Shown: positions 8,324-16,127 of the stretch, in pieces
Layout: the number at the start of each line of letters is the position of its first letter
How positions within the stretch are numbered: the stretch's first letter is position 1
IMG/VR virus record: IMGVR_UViG_3300023301_000109
Span: 1 to 23,253 of that record
Direction: 5' to 3' (one strand)
Source: a virus
DNA: 23,253 nt
Notes under the pieces: model-generated
What the model saw: the letters and a program-made list of their open reading frames with translations, nothing else
The model's database searches: none
Told to the model about the DNA's origin: nothing
Made by a program: the position numbers and the translations under genes

Positions 8324-9394
8324 ATGGCATTAAATCAAATCTATAATAATAAAAATACAGTAACTAGACAGTTGCCTAATGGTGGTGGAAGTTACCAAGC
8401 TCCAGCCTCTCCACAATATAGTCCGCTAGGTGGTATTGGTTCTGTTGATGGTGACTTTACTTTTAAAGAAGGTAATCAATGGTTGAGAACTTCTCCTGCT
8501 CCTCAACAAGCTCCTGCTCCTCAACAAGCTCCTCAAGCTCCTCAACAACCAGCTGTTGATTTGTATGCAAAATATAGAAACCCTAAGACTGGAGATATTA
8601 TGTCACCAGACGAGTATTCAACATATCTAGGACAGAAGGTTCCTCAAGCAAGTGGCAATGGAGAGATTCCTCAATACGCTGGGGATGCTATGACAAATCC
8701 AGATGAGTCAGGTGAAGATTTGACTAAACGATTAAGAGATATGAATAACTCAAGAAATGATATTGCTTCAGGAACTACTGACCCTTACAAAGTTGGAAGT
8801 GATTCTGGAATAGCATATTCTCCACAAGAATTAAAAGCTATCGAGAGTGCCTATGCCGGTGTTTATGACCCTGCTCTAAATGATGTGTTTGCAAGATTGA
8901 AAACAAGAGAAGATGAACAGAAAAGAAAAGAGGATAGAGAAGATAAAATCTTTTCAACAAACGAAAGTATCAGACAGTGGAAAGCTACAACCGGAACCAA
9001 ATCAACAGGAGGAAGTAGCGGAAGTACAAAAGACAGGTTCACTCAAACTCAATTGAATAAAGGTGCCATCGCAGCAGGAATGTCCGAGGAACAGTTCTTG
9101 AAACTTGATGCAGAGTTGGCGAACTACTACGTCAATCCACCCAACGTTTGGAATGGTGATACAGAAAAAAATGAACTAGCTTCAATGGCTATCAAAGATG
9201 TGCTTGAGAGCTACAGACTTGGAGAAATGACAAAAGAAGAAGCTTTAGAAGCAATTGAAGGCATGGGATTATCTGCAGAAGTTACATCTCATTTCCAATC
9301 ACAAATCCCCGGGATTACAGTAGAAGAAGTGAAAGAGGGTTGGTTCAAAAGAACATTGAACAAGGTTGACGACAAGTTTCAGATTTTTGACTAA
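8324..9394 (+). CDS. Hypothetical protein with Pro/Gln repeat, probable internal virion protein
   Basis: This 356-residue protein belongs to no family I recognise. The N-terminal third is disordered in composition, with a Pro-Gln-Ala repeat at about residues 57-78 (QQAPAPQQAPQAPQQP). The centre (about residues 195-240) is very charged (KTREDEQKRKEDREDKIF), then Gly/Ser/Thr. The C-terminal ~110 residues are helical and acidic (MTKEEALEAIEGMGL). There is no signal peptide or membrane segment. It starts one base after the upstream stop (TAATATG) and is followed 8 bases later by the 1435-aa gene, so it is probably co-translated with the ejection-type proteins. A structural or scaffold role is inferred from position only. 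Confidence 0.6.
   Translation: MALNQIYNNKNTVTRQLPNGGGSYQAPASPQYSPLGGIGSVDGDFTFKEGNQWLRTSPAPQQAPAPQQAPQAPQQPAVDLYAKYRNPKTGDIMSPDEYSTYLGQKVPQASGNGEIPQYAGDAMTNPDESGEDLTKRLRDMNNSRNDIASGTTDPYKVGSDSGIAYSPQELKAIESAYAGVYDPALNDVFARLKTREDEQKRKEDREDKIFSTNESIRQWKATTGTKSTGGSSGSTKDRFTQTQLNKGAIAAGMSEEQFLKLDAELANYYVNPPNVWNGDTEKNELASMAIKDVLESYRLGEMTKEEALEAIEGMGLSAEVTSHFQSQIPGITVEEVKEGWFKRTLNKVDDKFQIFD
8492..8556 (+). repeat. Short in-frame tandem repeat coding for Pro-Ala-Pro-Gln-Gln
   Basis: The units GCTCCTGCTCCTCAACAA and shorter GCTCCTCAA variants repeat head to tail here and encode the APAPQQ / APQ linker. The near-identity at DNA level suggests recent slippage-driven expansion. It is likely a flexible linker between the N-terminal segment and the remainder. 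Confidence 0.7.
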
Positions 9395-9402
9395 ACAAAA
9401 CT

Positions 9403-12400
9403 ATGATTAAATATTCCCAAGCAAAGCCAGAAAATAAATACAGGTATTCAGCAGCAAAACCTGAACAAAACAGGTCTTTGCCTCCTGCTCCAAGAACAAT
9501 GCTACCCATTGCGACTCCTATTACTTCTGGACCGAATCAGAATATAATCCCGTTCCAACCTCCTGTTGTGGAGAAAAAACCATACTCATTTCTTGACAGT
9601 GTGGCACAACAAAAACCTGCGAGAGAAGGTCAATTTAAATTTGGTGAACAGAAAGCGGTGGTTCCTCAATTGCTAAAAGATGTTGCTACAAATCAGAAGA
9701 ATAATTTTAATAAAGGGACTGAAGAGTTTCAGAGAGCAGGAGATAAAAGTAGAGAATTATTCCAACCTCTTCAAGATACTGTTCGAAAGCCATTTCAAGG
9801 AGCTTATAATTCTATTGAAGCTGGGAGTAAAGTACCTCTTAAAGTCTTGAATACCCCAGAAATCCAGAAAGGAATGCAGTTTGCTTCAGAGAGAACTTCT
9901 GGAACAGGTATTGTTTCAATGATTGAAGCAGCTGGTCCTGAAGAAACTTTCCGACAGGCATACGATGCCAACAGAGCAGCTCAAGCTGGAGACCCCTCAA
10001 AACTAAATCAATTTTTATATCAACTTGGAGATACTCTTCCCCAGACAGCTTTTGGAGTTGCTCTGAATTTCGTACCAATAGGAGGACCTGCATTATCTAC
10101 TGCATATTGGACTGCTTTATCTGCCAACGAACAGGTACAAAGCCAAGGGTCAGTAGAGAGTTTGAGACCAATTGTCATTGATGTTCTAGGGGATAGGATG
10201 CTTGGAAACTCGATTCAAGGATTATTCAAAGCTCCTGCGGACACACTAAGAAAATCAATTCTTCAAAACTTCGGAGTTGAGGGAGGAACAGAAGTTGCTC
10301 AAGACCTTTTGAAATATCAAGACGCTTACCTACGAGCTGACACTGATGAAAAGAAAGCAAAGATTTTACAAGATGCAAAAGATTATTTTACAAGCGGACA
10401 AATCCTAATGACCTTTGGAGTTGGAGGTGTTTCTGGTGCCACAGTTGGAACTGCCGGATACACAATTAATCAGTCAAAGCAGAAAGACCAAGAGAGGCAC
10501 AGAAGTTTTCTTAACTCAAGTGACCAACAAGAGGCAATGTTTACTCCAGACTTTCCTACCCCTCCTTCCGATTCTAATGCAGTTGTTCCACAAGGCAGCC
10601 AATCTGACATGACAGCAGAGCTACCAAGTCGTTTTGAAACAGCTCAAGAGTTATTAAAGGAAATTGGAAAGCCTCGATACGGAGCTCAAGGTCTAAGTGT
10701 GAACAGAAATGAAGCAAGACAACTTGTGCAGTATTTAGTATCACTACCCAAAAGTACAAATAAGGAAAGAGGAATAGTTTACAAACCTTATGGAGCTCAA
10801 GGGAACGAAGTAGATATCATATTAGGGGATACTGGGATAGACAGTGGTGATTCGTTTTATTCTTCTGGAAAAGTTGTGGTAGAAGCAACTAAAAATTCAG
10901 ACGGAACCTACACAATGAGTAATAGATTAAGAACGCATGGAACTCCCTTATCAAAAGATGCTGTGCTGGACCGTCTTTCTGATGCTAAGTTAATTGAATC
11001 AACAAACAGACCAACCCAAAAAGTTACCAGTAACGAAACTTCTCCAACAGGAGGTCCAGGGTTTAGTCGAATGTCTCGGTCATTGGATAAGATGGTTCAA
11101 GATGGAACAATGCTTCCAGAAGATACCACTATCCTAAAAACACTATTTGAAGGAACAGATGATAGATTGCTAGGAACTATGGACTACTCTACAAATGGAA
11201 GACTTACAAGGTCTCTTGGTAGATTCAGACAAAACGCCATCAACGGTGCAAGAACTCCAGGGTGGGGTTCTATCGAGATGCAAAAAGGATTATCGAACAC
11301 TGGCAAAGGACCGGCTTCAAGGGTTTTTACTCACGAATTTGGACACGCAGGATATTTCTTAGTTCTATCAAAAGAAGAACGTGCGATTTCCGATGGTGTC
11401 TACAACAGTTTAGGTAAGGGTGGTACAAAAGCATTATTCCAAGGAGGACTTGCAAACAACCCCAACTACCACGCAGGTAGTGCTCAAGAATTCTTTGCTG
11501 AAAGTTTTGCTGAATATGTTTTCTCAAATAAAGTTCCAGCCGCTCAAATGGAACCTCTACTTAAAAAAGTAGCAAGAAAATTCTTTGATGGATTAAAGCG
11601 ATTAGTAAATCGTGGAAATATTAGTGCTCTTGAAACAATGAGACCTATCTACGAAAAGATTCTAGCCGGTGATAGCTCAACTCCATTATCTCAATTTGCT
11701 AATCAAGATTCTTCAAGCTTTAAGAATGAGCTTAGAGAGCTGATGAATAAAGGAGCACTTCCTGTTCCGAGTACAGAAAAACCTACAAATGTAGAACCAG
11801 CTCAAGTTCCTCTGGATGCTTTATTCCCTAGTGTCACAAATCAAACACCGAAAAGAAATCCAAACGCTCCGGACCCAACATCTCCTATCGAGCCAGTTGA
11901 AGTTGAACCTAAAGAGAAAGTTGGAGAAGAGAACAGAAGAACTCCAAACAGATTGAAAGTAGGATTGTTCAATCGGTTGGCACAATCTCCGATATCTGTA
12001 ATGAATAAGCTTGGACTAAGAGAAAACTACATAGAACTAAAAGCTGCAAACTTAGCAATGGAGAAAGAAAAAGAGGAGGTATTAAAGCAAATAAGAGGAT
12101 GGATGGATTCACTTCCTAGTTTTAAAGACAGCAGTAGAAGAATTTTTGACCATCTTGATGGAGAAAAAGTTGAGCTTACTCAAGAAGAAGCAAAAGTCGC
12201 TGCAGAAATAAGAACGTGGTTAGACAGTTGGGCTGACCGACTTGAGATAGAACCAGGTGACAGAATTACAAACTACATTACTCACATATTCCCGAAAGAA
12301 GATGACCAAGGTATCCCAGAAGGGATTGAAGCTTTTATTAGGAATACTATCCCCGGAGAAGTTTACAACCCTTTCTTACTAAAACGAACTGGAGCAGAGG

Positions 12401-13710
12401 GTTACCTAAAAGATGTTTGGACTGCACTTGAAGTGTATGGGAAAAGAGCAGTTAGAAAAGTTCACATGGACCCACCTCTAGCAAATCTTAAAGAAGCTAC
12501 TACACAGTTTGAAGATAGTCAGAAACATTTTATTCAAGACTACGTTGCACGAATAAACATGCGACCTACAGATGTTGATAAAGGAATTGATATAAACATC
12601 AAGCAAGTTTTTGGTAATTTATTTGGAGCAAGACCTACTCGCTCAATAACGACGTTCTTGAGAAAATTAAACTCTCGGTCAAAGATTGCAGGGTCAGCAG
12701 TTACTTTTGCAAAAAACCTTACTCAAGGAGTAAACACATTCTCTGAACTTGGTTCAAGATACACAGTTGTGGGTTACTATGGTCTATTTAAAAAAGGTGC
12801 CGGAAAGGAACTAAAAGACAATGGTGTTCTTCTGGATTCTTTTGCACAGGACCAGGTATACAGTGCAGTAAGAAGATTCGCAGAAACAGCAGATAAAATA
12901 TTGTATACGAATATGCGTGTTTCTGAATTCATAAACCGTGGAGCAGCTTATTTTGGAGCTAAAGAAAAGTATCTAGCTGGGAAAGTATCACCAAAGAATG
13001 TAAAAAAAGCTCTAAATAAAACTGTTGAAAAAGGTTATAAACCTACAGAAAAAGACGCTGTCGAGTACGGAAAGTTCGTAGCTGAAACAACACAGTTTAC
13101 TTTCGGAGCATTAGATACTCCTGTAAATATGCAAAGTGATTTAATGAGAACCACATTCCAATACCAAACATTTACTTTGAAGCAAATGGAAAGAATAATT
13201 GGTCAGGTGAAGAATGGAGAGTGGGATAAATTTGCAAGATATATATTTGCTTCTTCATTACTGTTTGCTTACATAGGAAAATTATTCGGGATGGGTCTGA
13301 AAGATGTGTTCCCTTATGTTACATTCGGAGCTCCTCCTGTTCTATCGTTCTTTAATGATGTTTTCCAGGAAGGAATTAAAGGAGAAGATGACTGGGGAAA
13401 TAAACTTGATACAGAAGAAAGAGTAAAATCTGTTGGAAAATCTATATTTACAAACGTGGTTCCTGCCGGTGCACAAATAAAAAGAGGTTATGAAGGTGTA
13501 AAAGCTGTCGATGAGGGGAAAGTTAGAACTGCATCAGGAAAGGTGAAGTACACCATAGACCAAACTCCAACAAACTATGCGAGAGCAGCTCTTTTTGGAA
13601 CCTACAACTTATCAGAAACTCAAGAATACCACGACAAAAAAGATAAGAAAAAAGATGAGAAGAAGAAGACATCATCATCATCTGCAGGAAAGTACGGTCC
13701 TGCGAGATAA
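9403..13710 (+). CDS. Giant polyvalent internal virion protein with HExxH zinc-metallopeptidase motif
   Basis: The protein has 1435 residues. The N-terminus is basic and Pro-rich. Hydrophobic stretches lie near residues 205-235 and 330-355. A gluzincin-like peptidase signature is seen at H644-E-F-G-H648, with a downstream AQEFFAESFAEY (E700 the likely third zinc ligand). This spacing is typical of anthrax-lethal-factor-like and other phage or toxin metallopeptidase domains. Residues ~840-1010 are charged and helical. The C-terminal ~350 residues include TTQFTFGALDTPVNM and hydrophobic segments at about 1277-1316, a layout known from large polyvalent or ejected phage proteins. The last ~25 residues are Lys/Ser-rich. 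As the final late gene, ending one base before the terminator stem region, it is probably packaged in the head and ejected with DNA. The protease target (self, host wall or host protein) is unknown. Confidence 0.65.
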   Translation: MIKYSQAKPENKYRYSAAKPEQNRSLPPAPRTMLPIATPITSGPNQNIIPFQPPVVEKKPYSFLDSVAQQKPAREGQFKFGEQKAVVPQLLKDVATNQKNNFNKGTEEFQRAGDKSRELFQPLQDTVRKPFQGAYNSIEAGSKVPLKVLNTPEIQKGMQFASERTSGTGIVSMIEAAGPEETFRQAYDANRAAQAGDPSKLNQFLYQLGDTLPQTAFGVALNFVPIGGPALSTAYWTALSANEQVQSQGSVESLRPIVIDVLGDRMLGNSIQGLFKAPADTLRKSILQNFGVEGGTEVAQDLLKYQDAYLRADTDEKKAKILQDAKDYFTSGQILMTFGVGGVSGATVGTAGYTINQSKQKDQERHRSFLNSSDQQEAMFTPDFPTPPSDSNAVVPQGSQSDMTAELPSRFETAQELLKEIGKPRYGAQGLSVNRNEARQLVQYLVSLPKSTNKERGIVYKPYGAQGNEVDIILGDTGIDSGDSFYSSGKVVVEATKNSDGTYTMSNRLRTHGTPLSKDAVLDRLSDAKLIESTNRPTQKVTSNETSPTGGPGFSRMSRSLDKMVQDGTMLPEDTTILKTLFEGTDDRLLGTMDYSTNGRLTRSLGRFRQNAINGARTPGWGSIEMQKGLSNTGKGPASRVFTHEFGHAGYFLVLSKEERAISDGVYNSLGKGGTKALFQGGLANNPNYHAGSAQEFFAESFAEYVFSNKVPAAQMEPLLKKVARKFFDGLKRLVNRGNISALETMRPIYEKILAGDSSTPLSQFANQDSSSFKNELRELMNKGALPVPSTEKPTNVEPAQVPLDALFPSVTNQTPKRNPNAPDPTSPIEPVEVEPKEKVGEENRRTPNRLKVGLFNRLAQSPISVMNKLGLRENYIELKAANLAMEKEKEEVLKQIRGWMDSLPSFKDSSRRIFDHLDGEKVELTQEEAKVAAEIRTWLDSWADRLEIEPGDRITNYITHIFPKEDDQGIPEGIEAFIRNTIPGEVYNPFLLKRTGAEGYLKDVWTALEVYGKRAVRKVHMDPPLANLKEATTQFEDSQKHFIQDYVARINMRPTDVDKGIDINIKQVFGNLFGARPTRSITTFLRKLNSRSKIAGSAVTFAKNLTQGVNTFSELGSRYTVVGYYGLFKKGAGKELKDNGVLLDSFAQDQVYSAVRRFAETADKILYTNMRVSEFINRGAAYFGAKEKYLAGKVSPKNVKKALNKTVEKGYKPTEKDAVEYGKFVAETTQFTFGALDTPVNMQSDLMRTTFQYQTFTLKQMERIIGQVKNGEWDKFARYIFASSLLFAYIGKLFGMGLKDVFPYVTFGAPPVLSFFNDVFQEGIKGEDDWGNKLDTEERVKSVGKSIFTNVVPAGAQIKRGYEGVKAVDEGKVRTASGKVKYTIDQTPTNYARAALFGTYNLSETQEYHDKKDKKKDEKKKTSSSSAGKYGPAR

Positions 13711-13773
13711 AAAAACACCTCGTTTAGCAAGCTACATAATGTGTACTTGATGTAAAACGAGGTGTTTCTTTTG
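13711..13773. terminator. Bidirectional intrinsic terminator between convergent operons
   Basis: AAACACCTCGTTT (13713-13725) and AAACGAGGTGTTT (13755-13767) are perfect reverse complements, a 13-bp stem with a 29-base loop that holds a further small TACA/TGTA stem. On the + strand it is followed by TTTCTTTT. On the - strand the matching T-run comes from the A-tract at 13709-13715. It starts directly after the stop of the giant late gene and can also stop - strand transcription from the early arm or from the candidate RNA gene. Confidence 0.85.
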
Positions 13774-13866
13774 TACAAGTAGACCAGTTGGTCGTCTTAG
13801 CAACTCCCTAGCTTGGTAAATCCCCAAGTTTTAAGATATGCCTGCTCGATACGCCCAGCCTAACTC
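13713..13866 (-). ncRNA. Candidate phage-encoded small RNA of ~150 nt, unknown class
   Basis: No reading frame of note occupies 13711-13881, and 13776-13860 is about half G+C, clearly richer than the surrounding AT-rich genes. On the - strand a TTGCCT-17-TATAAT promoter (13873-13901) would start an RNA near 13866, and the 13-bp terminator hairpin would end it near 13713. Foldable parts include CTTGG/CCAAG closing a 7-base loop (13812-13828), UCUUA/UAAGA enclosing that arm, two competing stems, GACC/GGTC (13782-13793) and AGTTG/CAACT (13786-13805), and a 6-base match between the terminator loop (13744-13749) and 13776-13781 that would allow a pseudoknot. The 7-base loop lacks the U33 of a tRNA and no T-loop motif is seen. 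A processed 3' UTR is the main alternative. Confidence 0.45.
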
Positions 13867-13872
13867 ATAATA

Positions 13873-13901
13873 ATTATAGGATTAAACTTCTAAACAGGCA
13901 A
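13873..13901 (-). promoter_or_regulatory. Candidate sigma70 promoter of the small RNA
   Basis: On the - strand TTGCCT (13901-13896) and a perfect TATAAT (13878-13873) are 17 bases apart, the same spacing as the two twin promoters at 16668 and 21376. It lies over the 3' end of the preceding gene and points at a stretch without a gene. The -35 matches the consensus at 4 of 6 positions. Chance occurrence in AT-rich DNA is possible. Confidence 0.45.
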
Positions 13902-14124
13902 GAATTAAAGGCACAAAATTTAGTGCTGTCTTTTTCATACCATTAAGTTTTAATTCTTTGATGAATATTTCTTCTGCCTTCTCTACAATTTCTGGAGTTA
14001 ATTTAATTTTTTTCTCCTTCGCCACTTCAGAAAGTACAACACCAAACTCCAATGCAATTCTTAGTGTTGGATTTCCATACAACGGAGGTCTAAGTGTACT
14101 TAGAATTTTATTTCTTTTTACCAT
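13882..14124 (-). CDS. Hypothetical small protein, last gene of the early arm
   Basis: This 80-residue basic protein is of no recognised family. It is mostly helical in character, with a Lys/Glu-rich middle (KEKKIKLTPEIVEKAEEIFI) and a hydrophobic C-terminus (ALNFVPLILACLEV) too short and too near the end to call a membrane anchor. It starts at ATG within the end of the gene upstream (17-bp overlap), so it is probably translationally coupled and part of the nuclease/regulator operon. The candidate small-RNA promoter lies across its last codons. Confidence 0.65.
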   Translation of the reverse strand: MVKRNKILSTLRPPLYGNPTLRIALEFGVVLSEVAKEKKIKLTPEIVEKAEEIFIKELKLNGMKKTALNFVPLILACLEV

Positions 14125-14362
14125 TTTTCTTTTTCTTAATTATCTCTACAGGTTCAGGTTCAGGTGCAAGTACAGGTTCAGGTTCAGTTGGTTCTGCAGT
14201 TAGCTCGTACCGCTCTGTGTCTGTATAGTAAACAACATGCTTAATAAATCCTTCTGGAGTTATTATTTGTTCCGCAGAGGGCACTAATCCTAATTGATTA
14301 CATAGGTTATTAACAACTTGTACTTTCTTCTCACTTGATTTTTGTATTTCTTCTTTTGTCAT
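14108..14362 (-). CDS. Hypothetical protein with Pro-Glu repeat and Lys-rich tail
   Basis: The protein has 84 residues. The N-terminal ~50 are ordinary and helical (VVNNLCNQLGLVPSAEQII). From about residue 56 it becomes an acidic Pro-Glu linker (EPTEPEPVLAPEPEPVE, encoded by a GGTTCA-type DNA repeat as read on the + strand), and it ends in a run of Lys and Asn. This acidic-then-basic disordered tail suggests a protein- or nucleic-acid-contacting extension. The start follows AAATATAAAT with no Shine-Dalgarno, two bases after the RecB-like gene. No function is assigned. Confidence 0.65.
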   Translation of the reverse strand: MTKEEIQKSSEKKVQVVNNLCNQLGLVPSAEQIITPEGFIKHVVYYTDTERYELTAEPTEPEPVLAPEPEPVEIIKKKKNGKKK

Positions 14363-14364
14363 AT

Positions 14365-14985
14365 TTATATTTCGTTTATGAATTCTTGATAAGCTTTCGA
14401 TATTTCTTTTGCTGATTTAACAATCAACTTCTCCATGTTCTCTATCTCTTTTTCACTAAATTCGTGGTGGAAGGATTTAATCTTTCCAGTAATTTGAATT
14501 TGTTTTTCGTTCTTTCTCCAGAAGTCGTCTACCTCCAGAGACCCCTCCTTTGTTTCTATCCAGTCCAAGTCGCAATACTCCGGAGTCTTTCCAATGCTAT
14601 GTTTCAATGCAACTGCATAGAATTTCAATTGACCGTGCTTTATTACTTTCGCTTGGGTCCAAGGTATCTTTCCTGTTTTATATTCTCTAAAAACATTATT
14701 CACAGAATCGTAACTATCAATGTAAGACAATATTGGAACCCCTAGAACATCTGTCTTAATTTCAAATTCTGGGGTATCACATACTATCAAATCTGGAAGT
14801 AGTTCTGTATGTTTACCTTCTTCAATCAGACCTGCGATTCCTTTCCCAAATCTAAGATACTTAGTATCTAATTTATCTCCAGCCTCAAAATATTCTTTTC
14901 TATATCTGACAGGATTGCTTATCCAACAAGATAGTTGAGACCAAGAAATGTGAGGTTTTGGAAGTATTAGTTTAATTTTTTGCAT
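14365..14985 (-). CDS. RecB/Cas4-like PD-(D/E)XK nuclease
   Basis: The protein has 206 residues. ISWSQLSCWISNPVRYRKEY near the N-terminus is the usual opening of RecB-family nucleases, followed by LRFGKGIAGLIEEGKH. The active-site set appears in order: D90 in SYID, E101-Y-K103 in REYKTGK, then QLKFYAVAL (Q119 to Y123), the Q-x3-Y motif of the RecB/lambda-exonuclease group. No clear four-Cys iron-sulfur cluster is present, so it is not a typical Cas4. In phages such proteins serve as recombination exonucleases. Nearby SSB and primase genes fit a DNA repair or recombination role. It overlaps the upstream gene by 19 bp. No annealing partner is visible in the window. Confidence 0.75.
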   Translation of the reverse strand: MQKIKLILPKPHISWSQLSCWISNPVRYRKEYFEAGDKLDTKYLRFGKGIAGLIEEGKHTELLPDLIVCDTPEFEIKTDVLGVPILSYIDSYDSVNNVFREYKTGKIPWTQAKVIKHGQLKFYAVALKHSIGKTPEYCDLDWIETKEGSLEVDDFWRKNEKQIQITGKIKSFHHEFSEKEIENMEKLIVKSAKEISKAYQEFINEI

Positions 14986-15200
14986 AATATATCTTCTATT
15001 TCATTATCACTACGTACGCCACTCCAACGTTTGTATTTTCCAGCTGGAGTTTGTTGAGTTACAGTTCCTGTTGTGAAATAGTAATTCAATCTAACGTTTG
15101 TATTTTCTTGTTTGTAAGAATACATTATAGGATTTTTTGATTCTATTTCTTTCCAACCATAACACTCTAATAATTCTTTTGTAAATTTAAGCTTCTCCAT
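14967..15200 (-). CDS. Hypothetical small protein
   Basis: This 77-residue protein is of no recognised family. The visible text is an N-terminal helix (FTKELLECYGWKEIE), then probable strands (PIMYSYKQENTNVRLNYYF) and a C-terminal helix, so it is likely a small alpha/beta fold with a Tyr-rich sheet. It overlaps the genes on both sides (14 bp upstream, 19 bp downstream), a tight packing that supports it as real and co-translated. The start ATG follows AACAATTAA with no Shine-Dalgarno. Confidence 0.65.
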   Translation of the reverse strand: MEKLKFTKELLECYGWKEIESKNPIMYSYKQENTNVRLNYYFTTGTVTQQTPAGKYKRWSGVRSDNEIEDILCKKLN

Positions 15201-15798
15201 TTAATTGTTTTGACCTTTCTTCAATTACTTCAAGTAGACTATCTTTATTCTCTGCAGTTAGTTTTGTTGATAATCCAATTTGTTTGATAATTAAATCAAG
15301 AGCTTCTGTGCTCATGCAAGATTGAATTGCTTGAGTGGCTTTCACAATTGCCACATCTGCAATCGGTGAAGGTGTCACAGGAGGAGCTTTGTATCCAGTT
15401 TGGTTGTAAGTTTTACCGTCAACAGCTACTGGAGGATTGTCTACAGGTAGTGGCACAAATGGAACTGAACCAATTGAAACTGTTGTTTCCTCAACTGGTT
15501 TTACTACTTCTTTTTTTCTTTCAGCAATCATGAAATATTCTTTCCACAATTTATTCATATGTGGAGTGATGTAGGCATGAGCTTCTTCTGGGTTTTGAGC
15601 CTTTACGACTATTTCAGGGATAATATTTGCATACTGTCCTGTTGGAATAGTCATTCTAATTGAGTAACTAATCATCTCTACTACTTTTTTTACTTCTTTC
15701 TTCACTACTTTCTTTACTACTTTCTTCACTTCTTTCTTCACTTCTTTCTTCACTTCTTTCTTTACTTCTTTCTTCACTACTTTTTTTACAGTTTTCAT
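15187..15798 (-). CDS. Phage protein with N-terminal Val-Lys-Lys tandem repeat
   Basis: The protein has 203 residues. Residues 4-39 are nine four-residue units VKK(V/E), giving a very basic amphipathic helix. Residues about 42-90 hold a compact domain (SIRMTIPTGQYANIIPEIVV, then NPEEAHAYITPHMNKLW) of a kind I recall from phage early genes of unknown function. After a Pro-rich linker (residues ~115-145) a helical C-terminus follows. The basic repeat suggests binding to DNA, RNA or an acidic partner; this is inferred. A second candidate start at Met-42 would omit the repeat altogether, so the repeat region could be translated or partly leader. It lies 4 bases after the upstream gene, in the same operon. 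Confidence 0.65.
   Translation of the reverse strand: MKTVKKVVKKEVKKEVKKEVKKEVKKVVKKVVKKEVKKVVEMISYSIRMTIPTGQYANIIPEIVVKAQNPEEAHAYITPHMNKLWKEYFMIAERKKEVVKPVEETTVSIGSVPFVPLPVDNPPVAVDGKTYNQTGYKAPPVTPSPIADVAIVKATQAIQSCMSTEALDLIIKQIGLSTKLTAENKDSLLEVIEERSKQLNGEA
15682..15789 (-). repeat. Nine tandem 12-bp units coding for VKKE/VKKV
   Basis: Units of the type GAAGTGAAGAAA (coding strand) with one- or two-base variations repeat nine times head to tail, in frame. Keeping the 12-bp period protects the frame when copies are gained or lost, so length variation between relatives is expected. It is not a CRISPR array, since there are no spacers. Confidence 0.85.
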
Positions 15799-15802
15799 AT
15801 TT

Positions 15803-16126
15803 TTATAATTTAATTTCAGTAAACACTAAAGATGGATTTGCGACGTATGTTGCAATCTCATCTTCTTGTTCTTTTGCTTGAAGTGCTTTCACTTCTTCCT
15901 TCAAATCTTTTATTTCAGATTTAATTTTCTTCTCTTTCTTTTCGAACATTGAACTGTATGTCCAAGTTTTCAGTTGTTTTACAGTGAACTTTCCGACTGC
16001 TGTGTTTGTACTTTTTGCTCCTTTTGCGATTATCTCTTCTATAATTTCTGGTTTCAACGCATCTCTTTGTGTTGTCAGTACATTAATTTGAGCGTCTAGG
16101 ACTGCGTATTTTTCGAATGATGTCAT
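15803..16126 (-). CDS. Hypothetical coiled-coil phage early protein
   Basis: This 107-residue protein has an N-terminal helix (KYAVLDAQINVLTTQRDALK), a short beta part containing GKFTVKQLKTWTYSS, and a long charged coiled coil (about residues 60-90, Lys/Glu heptads). Proteins with this helix, a KTWTYS-like strand and a second helix recur in phage replication regions without known function, by my recollection. It starts one base after the stop of the ribbon-helix-helix gene and follows CAATAAT. No Shine-Dalgarno is seen. Confidence 0.65.
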   Translation of the reverse strand: MTSFEKYAVLDAQINVLTTQRDALKPEIIEEIIAKGAKSTNTAVGKFTVKQLKTWTYSSMFEKKEKKIKSEIKDLKEEVKALQAKEQEDEIATYVANPSLVFTEIKL

Positions 16127-16127
16127 A

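Noticed and set aside
13771-13860. tRNA gene on either strand
   Set aside because: A 5-bp stem with 7-base loop (13812-13828) resembles an anticodon arm, but neither strand has U at position 33, no T-loop TTCRA motif with a 5-bp stem is found, and no 7-bp acceptor stem closes it.
13958-14203. Gene on the + strand in the early arm
   Set aside because: Its translation is a Phe/Arg-rich shadow over two - strand genes; orientation and overlap argue against it.
14365-14985. Cas4 of a CRISPR adaptation module
   Set aside because: No four-cysteine cluster, no cas1/cas2 and no repeats nearby; a phage recombination nuclease is the simpler reading.
15682-15789. CRISPR array
   Set aside because: The repeats are 12 bp, directly adjacent, in frame with a gene and without spacers.
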